A stretch of 45,435 nucleotides of DNA from Streptomyces amritsarensis. Lineage in GTDB: Bacteria > Actinomycetota > Actinomycetes > Streptomycetales > Streptomycetaceae. The notes beneath the pieces were generated by a model. That model worked only from the letters and a program-made list of their open reading frames with translations. It was not told where the DNA came from and did not search any database. Shown here piece after piece: positions 8,698 through 16,991 of the stretch. Each line of letters starts with the position of its first letter. Positions within the stretch are counted from its first letter, which is position 1. A program made the position numbers and the translations under genes. The stretch is taken from assembly GCF_001953875.1 (NCBI RefSeq), contig NZ_MQUR01000066.1:1-45435 (forward strand). The letters are read 5' to 3'.

Positions 8698-9450
8698 ATG
8701 TGCGGCCGTTACGTCTCCACCCGTGGTCCAGAGGACCTCTCCGGCCTCTTCCGGGCGGTGCCCCCGGAGCCGGGGCACGTGCTGGAGCCCAGCTGGAACG
8801 TCGCGCCCACCGACGCGGTCTGGGCGGTACTGGAGCGCGCCGACCGGGGGAGCGGGCTGCTGGAGCGCAGGCTGCGGCCCCTGCGGTGGGGACTGGTGCC
8901 GTCATGGTCGAAGAGCCCGTCCGGCGGCCCGAAGATGATCAACGCGCGGGTGGAGACGGTGCACGAGAAGCCCGCGTACCGGCGGGCCTTCGCCCAGCGC
9001 CGCTGCCTGCTGCCGGCGGACGGGTTCTACGAGTGGCAGGCCGTACCCGCCTCCGCCGGCGTGAAGGCGTACAAGCAGCCCTACTTCATCCGCCCCGAGG
9101 ACGGCGCCGTCATGGCGATGGCCGGTCTCTACGAGTTCTGGCGCGACCCCGGCGTCGCCGCCGACGACGATCCGGCGGCGTGGTGGGCGACCTGCACGAT
9201 CATCACCACCGAGGCGACCGACGCGGCCGGCCGCGTCCACCCCCGTATGCCGCTCGCGCTCGCCCCGGCCGACTACGACGCGTGGCTCGATCCCTCCCAC
9301 CGGGACGCGGACGAACTGCGCGCCCTGCTCGCCGCGCCCGGGGGTGGCCGGCTGGACGTCCGGGCCGTGTCGACGGCGGTCAACAACGTCCGCAACAACG
9401 GGCCCGAGCTCCTCGACGACCCCGAGGGCCCCGTGCCGGCGCCGGAGTGA
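8698..9450 (+). CDS. SOS response-associated peptidase, YedK/HMCES family
   Basis: A SRAP-domain protein. Family members use Cys2 to form a thiazolidine crosslink with abasic sites in single-stranded DNA, shielding them during replication. All key elements are visible: MCGRY places the nucleophile right after the initiator Met, WNVAPT follows, MINARVET holds the conserved Asn, DGFYEW the catalytic Glu, and HPRMPL the His. At 250 residues it is full length. Because Cys2 must be exposed by Met removal, the ATG at 8698 is fixed by function although the ribosome binding site (GGCAGG) is modest. It stops five bases before the convergent GH16 gene, with no room for a terminator between. Confidence 0.95.
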   Translation: MCGRYVSTRGPEDLSGLFRAVPPEPGHVLEPSWNVAPTDAVWAVLERADRGSGLLERRLRPLRWGLVPSWSKSPSGGPKMINARVETVHEKPAYRRAFAQRRCLLPADGFYEWQAVPASAGVKAYKQPYFIRPEDGAVMAMAGLYEFWRDPGVAADDDPAAWWATCTIITTEATDAAGRVHPRMPLALAPADYDAWLDPSHRDADELRALLAAPGGGRLDVRAVSTAVNNVRNNGPELLDDPEGPVPAPE

Positions 9451-9455
9451 GGAGG

Positions 9456-10394
9456 TCAGGCCTTCGGGACGGTGTTCACGTAGTCGGTGCCGGCACTGTA
9501 GAAGCCGTCCACCGTCTTGTGGACATCCGCCAGGGACACGGCCTCGTCGGCCTTGTGGTAGACCCAGTTGACCTTCATGTCCCACGTGCGCGGTCCGCCG
9601 GTGAAGGGCAGGTCGATGAACCAGTTGCTGAAGTGGATGTCCATCTTCTCGCGCGGGACGTACTTGCCGGAGCTGGTGAACAGCTCCTTGCCGTTCAGGG
9701 AGTAGGTGACCGACCCGTTCACCGCCGTGATCATCAGGGTGTGCCAGCCCTCGAGGCGCTGCTTGAGCGTGTGGTTGACCCGGTCCGGCGGATCGGCCTT
9801 GTACCAGCTGACGTTGTCGAGTCGCGGACCCGCCGTACCCCAGCCCCCGTTCGGCAGGTACTCGAAGTCCAGTTCGCTGTAGTCGTCCGAGGAGTCCGAG
9901 GGGGAGATCGGGAAGAAGGCCTGCACGACGTGGTCGCCGTTGCGGCCGCCCGCGGGCTTGTCGCCGAAGTGGACCCGGGCGGCGTAGGTCCCGGTGAAGA
10001 GGTTCTTGCCGGTGCCCTGTATCTCGACCTGCCCGGTGCCCCGCCCGGTGCCGTCGGTGGAGGACCGCAGCTGCAGGACCCGGCCGCCCTGGGCGGTCGC
10101 GTCGGAGGGGAAACTCGCGCCGGACGCGGTCCAGGTGTCCTTGATCCCCGGGCCGCCGCCGCCGGTGCGGACCTCCCAGCCGTGGGCGGCGAGCGCGGGG
10201 TCGTCGGGACCGCTGTAGTGGAAGTTGTCGAACAGGGTTCCCGGCGGCCCGGACGGGGTCGGCGGGGCACTCGCGGCGGGCGCGGCGGCATCGCCACCCG
10301 GCCCCCCGGAACACGCCGCGAGCAGGCACAAGAGGGCAGGCAGGGTGAGCGCGGTCCACACGCGGGAACGACGGGCGCGGCGGGGCTGGCTCAC
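9456..10394 (-). CDS. GH16 glycoside hydrolase lipoprotein (laminarinase-like)
   Basis: A lipid-anchored family GH16 endo-glycosidase. From the GTG at 10394 (AAGGAG five to seven bases upstream) there is an Arg-rich n-region, a hydrophobic core and the lipobox LLAAC, then a Pro/Ala linker and the beta-jelly-roll domain from about residue 50. SELDFEYL contains the ExDxE signature with nucleophile and acid/base glutamates. GH16 enzymes mostly cleave beta-1,3- or mixed-linked glucans or related polymers; the substrate here is unknown. It is divergent from the matAB-type exopolysaccharide genes, with two palindromes in the shared intergenic region, so a role in remodelling an extracellular matrix is possible but inferred. 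Confidence 0.88.
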   Translation of the reverse strand: MSQPRRARRSRVWTALTLPALLCLLAACSGGPGGDAAAPAASAPPTPSGPPGTLFDNFHYSGPDDPALAAHGWEVRTGGGGPGIKDTWTASGASFPSDATAQGGRVLQLRSSTDGTGRGTGQVEIQGTGKNLFTGTYAARVHFGDKPAGGRNGDHVVQAFFPISPSDSSDDYSELDFEYLPNGGWGTAGPRLDNVSWYKADPPDRVNHTLKQRLEGWHTLMITAVNGSVTYSLNGKELFTSSGKYVPREKMDIHFSNWFIDLPFTGGPRTWDMKVNWVYHKADEAVSLADVHKTVDGFYSAGTDYVNTVPKA

Positions 10395-10774
10395 GCGGGC
10401 TCCTTGGGGGCGTAGAGGCGGTACCTGGACACGCCCTCTGCGGGGGATCAGCTGCTGATCCGACGAGGGCGTCATCCTAGGCACGCGGTGGCCGCTCCCG
10501 TGACCGCCGGGGTGGCTGTGAGGCGGCCTCCGGCAGGCCCGGCCGCCACGCTCCCCGCGCCGGGGGACCGGGCTGAACGCGCCCTGATCAGGGCACGGCC
10601 GAGGCGCGGGCGGCCCTACTAAGCGGTATTACATATTCCGTTTCGATCCGGTCACGACCGCTGAGTAGATCGTTCCAAATCCGGATATCCAGGCCAAGTC
10701 GCCTCGGGATGGTGGACTAGCGTTCGCCTCTGTGATCCCGCGGTCTCCGTACCCTGCATGAAAGGCCTCGCAAG
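10395..10774. promoter_or_regulatory. Divergent control region of GH16 and the mat operon
   Basis: The 380 bases contain two palindromes sharing a GATCAG/CTGATC half-site: one at 10445-10461 and GCCCTGATCAGGGC at 10581-10594. An AT-rich patch at about 10619-10690 includes an AGCGGT (10622) / ACCGCT (10657) inverted pair and probably carries the mat promoter. No clear -35/-10 pair was assigned. Confidence 0.5.
10445..10461. promoter_or_regulatory. Palindromic operator candidate upstream of GH16 gene
   Basis: GGATCAGC-T-GCTGATCC is a perfect 8-bp-arm palindrome, nested within GCCCTC (10434-10439) and GAGGGC (10465-10470). It is 51 bases above the GH16 start, in either its promoter or 5' leader. 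The protein that binds it is unknown. Confidence 0.45.
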
Positions 10775-11272
10775 GTGCGCCCAGTCATCACCCCTGTGCA
10801 ACGCGGGTCGATGCACCAATCGAAGCCTGAAATGTCCGAATTGAATGTCGAGGAGTCCGCTCCCGCACCGGTGTTCGTCGACCAGTCGGGCCTGCGCGGC
10901 CGTCTGCTGCGGGGATTCGGCTGGCCGGTCTCCGTGGTCGGCGCGGTCCTGGCGGTCGCCATGGGCGGCAGCCTGATCGGCGTGCAGGCGGACGCCCCGG
11001 CGATGGGCATACCCGCGCAGCCCTCGCGTTCACCCGGGCCGCCGCCCCTGTCGCCGACCCCGTCGTCGGTGTCGTCCGCGACGTCGCCGCCCCGGACGCT
11101 CACGCGATCTGCGACTCCGGGCGCGAAAACCTCTGCCGTCCCGCCGAAGACCGCAGCCGCCCCCTCGGCATCCGCGGCAGCCCGGCCCAAGCCCGCGTCC
11201 CCCGCTTCGAAGCCCGCGATGACCGCGCCGAACGGGGCGAAGCCCTCGGCCCGTCCGGCCAAGCAACCCTGA
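10775..11272 (+). CDS. matA: Small membrane protein, MatA-like, first gene of polysaccharide operon
   Basis: A protein of up to 165 residues with a polar N-terminal cytoplasmic part, one transmembrane helix (WPVSVVGAVLAVAMGGSLIGV, about 50-70) and an extracytoplasmic Pro/Ala/Ser/Lys-rich low-complexity tail that should be extended. It has no enzymatic motif. It lies 30 bases upstream of a deacetylase-glycosyltransferase, the arrangement of matA-matB in S. coelicolor and S. lividans, where both genes are needed for pellet formation through poly-N-acetylglucosamine production. The symbol is given on context and topology. The start is uncertain: GTG 10775 has AAAGG nine bases upstream, while ATG 10811 and ATG 10832 are in frame with weaker sites. 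Confidence 0.72.
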   Translation: MRPVITPVQRGSMHQSKPEMSELNVEESAPAPVFVDQSGLRGRLLRGFGWPVSVVGAVLAVAMGGSLIGVQADAPAMGIPAQPSRSPGPPPLSPTPSSVSSATSPPRTLTRSATPGAKTSAVPPKTAAAPSASAAARPKPASPASKPAMTAPNGAKPSARPAKQP

Positions 11273-11302
11273 TCACCCGCACCACCGCCTCCAGGAGCGT
11301 CA

Positions 11303-13453
11303 TTGTCCCGCCACCAGCGCCGCCGGCAGTCCTTGCTCAGGCCGCGCCGACTGGCCGCGCCGCCGCTGCGTTTCTTCATGCCGCTGTCCCTGCTGGCCTG
11401 CCTGCTCGCCCTGCTCGTCCTGCGCGGCCTCGCCACCAACGAGGCGTTCCACGACTCCCGCATCGCGATCTCCGTCGACAAGACGACGGTCCCGGAGAAC
11501 CTGCTCAAGGGCGGTCCGGTCATCGACGCGCGCGGCGCGAAGAACGAGCACCCCGTGAGCTACCACATCCCCGACCGCACGGCCGTTCTCAGCTTCGACG
11601 ACGGTCCCTCGCCCGAGTGGACCCCGAAGATCCTCGAAGTGCTCGCGGCCCGCAAGATCCGTGCGGACTTCTTCGTGACCGGTGCGATGACCACGCGCAA
11701 CCCGGACCTGATCCGCCAGATCGTCGCGGGCGGACACGAACTCGGGGTGCACACCTTCACCCACCCGGACCTGGTGTACCAGTCGCACGCCCGGATCAGC
11801 TGGGAGCTGGCGCAGACGCAGTTGGCGCTGGCCGGCGTCGCGGGTGTCCACTCCGCGCTGTTCCGCCCGCCGTACTCCTCCGACGCCACCGCGATGGACG
11901 ACTGGAACTACCCGGTGATCAAGTACGTGGGTGCGCGCGGCTACCTCACCGCGTTCATCGACCGCGACACCGAGGACTGGAAGCGCCCCGGAGTGGACGC
12001 GATCGTCAAGGCGGCGATGCCGGCCAAGCCCGGCGCGGGTGCGCTGATCCTGCTGCACGACGCGGGCGGCGACCGTACCCAGACCCTCACCGCCCTTGTG
12101 CAGATCATCGACAGGCTGCAGGCCCAGGGCTACCGTTTCACCACCATCTCCGAGGCGCTCGGCGCCTCCAGCGCGACGGTGCCGGTGCACGGATTCCAGC
12201 TGTGGGCGGGCAAGGGGTTCCTCTGGGCCACCCAGGTCGCCGTGCTCACGCTGCCGGTGCTGGTCGGGCTGCTGGCCCTCGTCGGCTTCCTCAACTTCGG
12301 CCGGTTCGCGCTGATGCTCGTCCTCGCACCGATCCACGCCCGCCGCTCCAAACGCCGGGACGCGTGGGGACGGCCCGTCACCGAACGGGTCACCGTCCTG
12401 GTCCCCGCCTACAACGAGCGCGAGTGCATCGCCAACACCCTCCACTCCCTGGCGGCCAGCGACCATCCGATCGAGGTGATCGTCATCGACGACGGCTCCA
12501 CGGACGGCACCGCGGACATCGTCGAGGAGATGGACCTGCCGTTCGTGCGGTTGATCCGCCAGGCGAACGGCGGCAAGTCCGGCGCGCTCAACACCGGTAT
12601 CGCGGCCGCCTCGCACGACATCATCGTGATGATGGACGGCGACACCGTCTTCGAGCCGTCCACGGTGCGCGAGCTGGTCCAGCCCTTCGGCGACCCGGCG
12701 ATCGGCGCCGTCGCGGGCAACGCCAAGGTCGGCAACCGCGACAGCCTGATCGGCGCCTGGCAGCACATCGAGTACGTCCTCGGCCACAACCTGGACCGCC
12801 GGATGTACGACATGCTGGGCGTCATCCCCACCATCCCCGGCGCGGTCGGCGCCTTCCGCAAGGAGGCCCTGCGGGGGGTGGGCGGCATGAGCGACGACAC
12901 CCTCGCCGAGGACACCGACATCACCATCGCCGTGCTCTGCGACGGCTGGCGGATCGTCTACGCCGAACACGCCCGCGCCTGGACCGAGGCGCCTGCCAGC
13001 CTCCAGCAGCTCTGGTCCCAGCGGTACCGCTGGAGCTACGGCAGCATGCAGGCGATGTGGAAGCACCGCGGCGCCGTGACCTCCCGCGGCCCGGCCGGAC
13101 GCTTCGGCCGGCTCGGACTGCCGCTCGTCGTGCTGTTCGGCGTGATCGCCCCGCTGTTGGCGCCCCTGGTCGACCTGTTCCTGCTCTACGGCGTGCTGTT
13201 CGGGGACGCCCCGATCACCCTGACGAGCTGGGGCGGCTTCATCCTGCTCCAGGCCGCACTGTCCTGGTACGCCTTCCGGCTCGACAACGAGAAGCCCTGG
13301 CACCTGATCAGCCTGCCGATTCAGCAACTGGTCTACCGGCAGCTGATGTACATCGTCCTCCTGCAGTCCGCGATCACGGCGGTGACCGGCGGCCGACTGC
13401 GCTGGCAGAAGCTCCGGCGCACCGGCGAGGTCGCCGTACCGGTGGAGGCCTGA
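11303..13453 (+). CDS. matB: Bifunctional polysaccharide deacetylase / family 2 glycosyltransferase, MatB-like
   Basis: A 716-residue membrane enzyme that should polymerise and deacetylate an amino-sugar polymer. After one N-terminal helix (about 24-42) an extracytoplasmic NodB domain carries LSFDDGPSP (Asp99, Asp100), HTFTH (His150, His154), RPPYS and LLHDAG, all deacetylase motifs intact. A second membrane segment near 300-325 precedes the cytoplasmic processive GT2 domain: VLVPAYNE, VIDDGS, MDGDT, EDTD and the QRYRW product-binding motif. C-terminal helices end the protein. In Streptomyces, MatB with this architecture makes beta-1,6-N-acetylglucosamine polymer. The start is a TTG at 11303, five bases after AGGAG. 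The next gene starts three bases beyond the stop, so they are co-transcribed. Confidence 0.9.
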   Translation: MSRHQRRRQSLLRPRRLAAPPLRFFMPLSLLACLLALLVLRGLATNEAFHDSRIAISVDKTTVPENLLKGGPVIDARGAKNEHPVSYHIPDRTAVLSFDDGPSPEWTPKILEVLAARKIRADFFVTGAMTTRNPDLIRQIVAGGHELGVHTFTHPDLVYQSHARISWELAQTQLALAGVAGVHSALFRPPYSSDATAMDDWNYPVIKYVGARGYLTAFIDRDTEDWKRPGVDAIVKAAMPAKPGAGALILLHDAGGDRTQTLTALVQIIDRLQAQGYRFTTISEALGASSATVPVHGFQLWAGKGFLWATQVAVLTLPVLVGLLALVGFLNFGRFALMLVLAPIHARRSKRRDAWGRPVTERVTVLVPAYNERECIANTLHSLAASDHPIEVIVIDDGSTDGTADIVEEMDLPFVRLIRQANGGKSGALNTGIAAASHDIIVMMDGDTVFEPSTVRELVQPFGDPAIGAVAGNAKVGNRDSLIGAWQHIEYVLGHNLDRRMYDMLGVIPTIPGAVGAFRKEALRGVGGMSDDTLAEDTDITIAVLCDGWRIVYAEHARAWTEAPASLQQLWSQRYRWSYGSMQAMWKHRGAVTSRGPAGRFGRLGLPLVVLFGVIAPLLAPLVDLFLLYGVLFGDAPITLTSWGGFILLQAALSWYAFRLDNEKPWHLISLPIQQLVYRQLMYIVLLQSAITAVTGGRLRWQKLRRTGEVAVPVEA

Positions 13454-13455
13454 CC

Positions 13456-14742
13456 GTGTACGCATCCACCGAACCCGGCAGCACCCGCGACACCATCCAG
13501 CTGCGGGTCCCCGCCGCTCTACGGCCCGACCCGCAGCCGCGGCCGCAGCCCCAGCCGTGGCCGGGGCCGCAGGCACAGGCGCCGGTACCGTCCGGGCACA
13601 AGGGCGGCCGGAACCGCTACTTCGACCTGCTGCGCGCGCTGGCCCTGGCCCGCGTGGTGCTCTACCACAACTTCGGCTGGTTCTGGCTGCCCCTCGTCTT
13701 CCCGTCGATGGGCGTGATGTTCGCCCTGGCCGGCTCGCTGATGGCCCGCTCGCTCAGCCGTCCCGCCCTCGGCGTGATCCGCGGCCGACTGCGCCGACTG
13801 CTGCCGCCGATGTGGCTGTTCGGCGCCGTCCTGGTCGCCCTCCAGATCCACGCCGGCTGGGGTCCCCGGTCCGAGGGCCACCCCACCTGGTGGTGGTTCA
13901 AGCTGGCCTTCTGGATCCTGCCGCTGAGCACTCCGCCGTACGCGGACGAGCTGTCCGGATTCCAGCTCGTGGAAGCCACCTGGGCCGCGCAGATCACCGT
14001 CCCGCTCTGGTACCTCCGGGCCTACCTCTGGTACGTCCTGTTCTCGCCGCTGCTGCTGCGGGCCTTGCGACGGTTTCCCGTGGCGACGTTGGCCGCCCCC
14101 CTGGCGATGGTGATCGTCATGAACGTGTTCCTCCTCGACCAGGAGTTCATCTACGGCCGGGTCTGGGAGACCGCCAACGACTTCGCCACCTTCGGTGCCT
14201 GCTGGATCCTCGGCATGGCCCACCAGGAGGGGCTCCTGAGGAAGATCCCGCAGTACGTGCTGCCGTCCGTCGCGCCGCTGATCATGGTGGCCGGCTTGTG
14301 GTACCTGCAGAGCCGTCCGGTGGACCCGACCGTGCCGACCGACATCGAGTCCTGGCCGATCGCCCAGGCCCTGTGGTCCATCGGCTTCGTCGCCCTCCTG
14401 CTCCACGTGAGCCCCGCCTGGGACCGGTGGCCCAGGCCGCTGGAACGCTGGAACGGCCTGGTCGCCCTGCTCAACGCACGCGCCGTCAGCGTCTATCTCT
14501 GGCACCAGGTGGCGCTGGTGGTCGCGATCCCGCTGATCGACCCGCTCTGGGGCGTCCCGTTCGTCTACGCGAACTTCCAGTGGCTGCTGTCCAGCCAATG
14601 GTTCACGCTGCTGGTGGCGCTCCCGCTGGTCGTGCTGCTGGTGCTGGCCTTCGGCTGGGTCGAGGACCTGGCCGCCAGACGCCCGCCGCGGCTCCTGCCG
14701 TACCCGCGCCGCCCACGCGGCAGGCGCCGGGCCGCCGACTGA
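13456..14742 (+). CDS. Membrane acyltransferase (acyltransferase 3 family)
   Basis: A roughly 428-residue integral membrane protein of the acyltransferase-3 (OafA/NodX/SGNH-associated) family, with about ten hydrophobic helices after a 50-residue Pro/Gln-rich cytoplasmic tail. The first helix begins RYFDLLRALALARVVLYHNF, the family's usual opening with its conserved Arg and His, and a late helix carries VSVYLWHQ. Family members O-acylate sugars on extracellular polymers. The GTG at 13456 sits three bases past the upstream stop with GGAGG about eight bases before it, so translation is probably coupled. Acylation of the MatAB-type polysaccharide is the natural inference. There is no SGNH domain fused to it. 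Confidence 0.85.
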   Translation: MYASTEPGSTRDTIQLRVPAALRPDPQPRPQPQPWPGPQAQAPVPSGHKGGRNRYFDLLRALALARVVLYHNFGWFWLPLVFPSMGVMFALAGSLMARSLSRPALGVIRGRLRRLLPPMWLFGAVLVALQIHAGWGPRSEGHPTWWWFKLAFWILPLSTPPYADELSGFQLVEATWAAQITVPLWYLRAYLWYVLFSPLLLRALRRFPVATLAAPLAMVIVMNVFLLDQEFIYGRVWETANDFATFGACWILGMAHQEGLLRKIPQYVLPSVAPLIMVAGLWYLQSRPVDPTVPTDIESWPIAQALWSIGFVALLLHVSPAWDRWPRPLERWNGLVALLNARAVSVYLWHQVALVVAIPLIDPLWGVPFVYANFQWLLSSQWFTLLVALPLVVLLVLAFGWVEDLAARRPPRLLPYPRRPRGRRRAAD

Positions 14743-14800
14743 CGCAGACCGCCGACTGACCCACGCCGCCGGCCGGCCCGGGGCGGCGGCGCAGGCCGCG

Positions 14801-15835
14801 TCAGCGCCCGCGGGAGTCCGGCCGCGCGCCGGTCGCGGGGTCCCACGTGATGCGGGCGACCACCGGCAGGTGGTCGCTGCCGGTGGCGGGAAGCGTCCGG
14901 ATCTCGGGGACGGCCCCCGACCGCGCCAGGACCTGGTCGATCCGGGCCACCGGGAAGGAGGCGGGCCAGCTGAGGGCGAACCCCCGCCGGGGCACAGCCA
15001 TCCGCGACGTCAGCGGAGCGAGCCCGCGGTCGTCCACGGTGCCGTTGAGGTCGCCGAGCAGGACCACCCGGTCCACCGGCTCGGCGGCGACGGCCGCGCC
15101 CAGCAGCCGCGCGCTCTCGTCCCGCAGCTGCGAGGCGAAGCCGGACGGCCGGATGCGCACCGAGGGCAGGTGGGCGACGTACACGGCGATCTCGCCCTCC
15201 GGGGTGCGCACCGCGGCCCGCAGGCCGCGGCTCCAGCCCTCCCCGATCGCCGCGGGTTTGATGTCCAGGCGCCGTACGCCCGTCAGCGGGTACTTCGACC
15301 AGAGGCCGACCGTGCCCTCGACCGCGTGGTGCGGATACCGCGACGCCAGCACCGCCTGGTAGGCCGGCAGAGCGGAGGGGGTCACCTCCTCCAGGGCGAC
15401 GAGGTCCGGTGCGGCAGCGGCCAGGGCGGCGGCGGTGCCCGCCGGGTCCGGGTTCTCGTCGCCGACGTTGTGCTGGACCACGGTGAGGTGGTGGGCGCCG
15501 CTCTGCGCGGGGAGGAGCAGCCCGCCGAACTGGCCCAGCCACGCAAGGGCGGGCAGCAGCAGGGCCACCAGGGCCACGGCCGACCGGCGCACCAGCGCCG
15601 CCACGAGGAGCGGCGCAACCGCCAGGCCGAGCCAGGGCAGGAACGCCTCCACCAGGCTGCCGAGGCGGCCGCCCGCATCGGGTACGGCGGAGTGGAATGT
15701 CAGTACGGCGGCGGTCACCAGGGCGAGCAGGGCGAGGACCCTCCCGCGAGCACCCCCGGCCCCCCGCCACCGGGCGATGCGCCGCACACCCCCGTCCGCA
15801 CCGCGGCCCCTCCGCTCGGCCACAACCCCGCCCAT
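14801..15835 (-). CDS. Membrane-anchored endonuclease/exonuclease/phosphatase family protein
   Basis: A polytopic N-terminus (about three hydrophobic segments: VLALLALVTAAVLTF, LPWLGLAVAPLLVAALV, VALVALLLPALAWLG) precedes a metal-dependent EEP domain. Motifs include VVQHNVG (Asn), LVALEEV (metal-binding Glu), VVLLGDLN (GDxN) and a terminal GSDHLPV with the Asp-His pair, so the catalytic set is complete. Proteins of this design have the enzyme outside the membrane and are usually annotated only as EEP family; substrates could be phosphoesters, nucleic acid or lipid headgroups. I chose the ATG at 15835, which has a modest GGGACGG site. A GTG at 15907 in the same frame adds 24 Arg/Gly-rich residues and has no evident site. 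It is convergent with the acyltransferase. Confidence 0.82.
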   Translation of the reverse strand: MGGVVAERRGRGADGGVRRIARWRGAGGARGRVLALLALVTAAVLTFHSAVPDAGGRLGSLVEAFLPWLGLAVAPLLVAALVRRSAVALVALLLPALAWLGQFGGLLLPAQSGAHHLTVVQHNVGDENPDPAGTAAALAAAAPDLVALEEVTPSALPAYQAVLASRYPHHAVEGTVGLWSKYPLTGVRRLDIKPAAIGEGWSRGLRAAVRTPEGEIAVYVAHLPSVRIRPSGFASQLRDESARLLGAAVAAEPVDRVVLLGDLNGTVDDRGLAPLTSRMAVPRRGFALSWPASFPVARIDQVLARSGAVPEIRTLPATGSDHLPVVARITWDPATGARPDSRGR

Positions 15836-16183
15836 CCGTCCCGGCCCCGTTCCCGTCCTGCCCCGACCCGCCCGACGTGTTCCGTCACGCCGGACCTGCT
15901 CCGCCACGCCGGCAGGTGCGGCAGCACGACGCCGTTTGCTACGACGCTCGATCCGCCGCCGGGGTTCCCTCCGGCACCGGCGCCCGCAGTGGTGGTCAAG
16001 CCCAGCGTCTCCGTGGGTGCGCGGGACAGCGCGCTAGGAGCCGAGCGCGTGGCGCACCCCGGCGCCGTCCTCCACACCCCGACCGGGGCGGAGCTGCGTA
16101 CGGCGCGGGGAAGCACAGGCCTGAAGCGCTTCCTTCCGATCAGGCCGGGCTCGTGCCGCCCGGCCCGACCGGTCGGCGACCGG
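15836..16183. other. 348-base intergenic region, no gene seen
   Basis: It lies between two minus-strand genes: upstream of the EEP-family gene and downstream of the Ig-like membrane protein gene. I found no convincing coding frame, RNA gene or clean operator. It presumably contains the EEP gene promoter. Confidence 0.45.
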
Positions 16184-16846
16184 CTACGACGTCCTGCACG
16201 CGCCGCGCATCCGGCGGCGGCGCAGCAGCAGTCCGACGCCCGCCCCGGCCAGGGCGGTCACCGCCACACCCGCCGTCGTCCACCAGACGGCGTCCCCGTC
16301 GGCGCCGGCTGCCGCCTGCGTCCCGGAGGGAGCCGGGGAGGGGGACGAGGAGTCCGCGGAAGTCGCCGCGGCCGAACCGGAACCGGCGGTGGAGCCGGCA
16401 GCGGCCTCGGGCGTCGGGGCCGGGACGGCAGGAGTGCCGCCGGCGGTCGCGCCGGTGGTCGGAGCCGGGTCCACCACCGGCACACCGACTTCGAGTTCAC
16501 CCTTGCCGAGTGCGGGGAACCCCACCTCGACCGTGACCTTCCACGAACCGGGCGGCAGCGTCTCGGCCGTGGTCCAGCCTGCGGGCGCCGCCGCCGGGTC
16601 GCGGACCAGGCGCCAGGGGCCCATCGTGCGGGTGCCGTCGACGCTGACCGCGTTCACGGTGGCGGCGACGGTCTCGTCGACGGCGTCCCCGTCGTTCTCC
16701 CAGGTGATGTCTGTGGTGACGTGGCCGGCGCGCTGCCCGGTCACCACCACCTTCAGGGTGTCTCCGTGGGCATGGGCGGCGGCGGGGATCAGGAACATGA
16801 GGCCGAGTGCGGTCAGGGTGGCCGAGAGAACGATTCTTATGCGCAT
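16184..16846 (-). CDS. Secreted, C-terminally membrane-anchored protein of unknown function
   Basis: I do not recognise a named family. From the ATG at 16846 (GGAG nine bases upstream) there is a Sec signal peptide ending near AAAHAHG, so the mature protein begins with a His-containing N-terminus. A beta-sandwich-like domain of about 100 residues follows (VVVTGQRAG, DITWENDGDAVDE, GSWKVTVEVGFP), then a long Ala/Pro/Thr/Ser stalk, a single helix (WWTTAGVAVTALAGAGVGLLL) and a cytoplasmic RRRRMR stop-transfer cluster. It is therefore a stalked domain on the outer membrane face. The short mature N-terminus resembles that of periplasmic copper proteins (CopC/YtkA-like), but I cannot confirm a metal site. 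It lies 146 bases downstream of the metalloprotease, beyond a strong terminator. Confidence 0.8.
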   Translation of the reverse strand: MRIRIVLSATLTALGLMFLIPAAAHAHGDTLKVVVTGQRAGHVTTDITWENDGDAVDETVAATVNAVSVDGTRTMGPWRLVRDPAAAPAGWTTAETLPPGSWKVTVEVGFPALGKGELEVGVPVVDPAPTTGATAGGTPAVPAPTPEAAAGSTAGSGSAAATSADSSSPSPAPSGTQAAAGADGDAVWWTTAGVAVTALAGAGVGLLLRRRRMRGACRTS

Positions 16847-16877
16847 CGTCGGGTGCTCCGGTCGAGATGAGGGGAAA

Positions 16878-16914
16878 CCCGGCGGACGGCCGCGCGGGGC
16901 GGCCGTCCGCCGGG
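16878..16914 (-). terminator. Strong terminator after metalloprotease
   Basis: A perfect stem of about 15-16 bp (CCCGGCGGACGGCCGC and its complement) closes a five-base loop about 80 bases after the metalloprotease stop and 31 bases above the next start on the same strand. It should separate the two minus-strand genes, and could also act in the leader of the downstream one. Confidence 0.7.
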
Positions 16915-16991
16915 GCGGGATCACGGCGTCACGGGGTGGTCCCGGCGCCAGGGCGTGCGAGCGCCTGGGCGTCCGGGCGTGGCGGCAGTGC

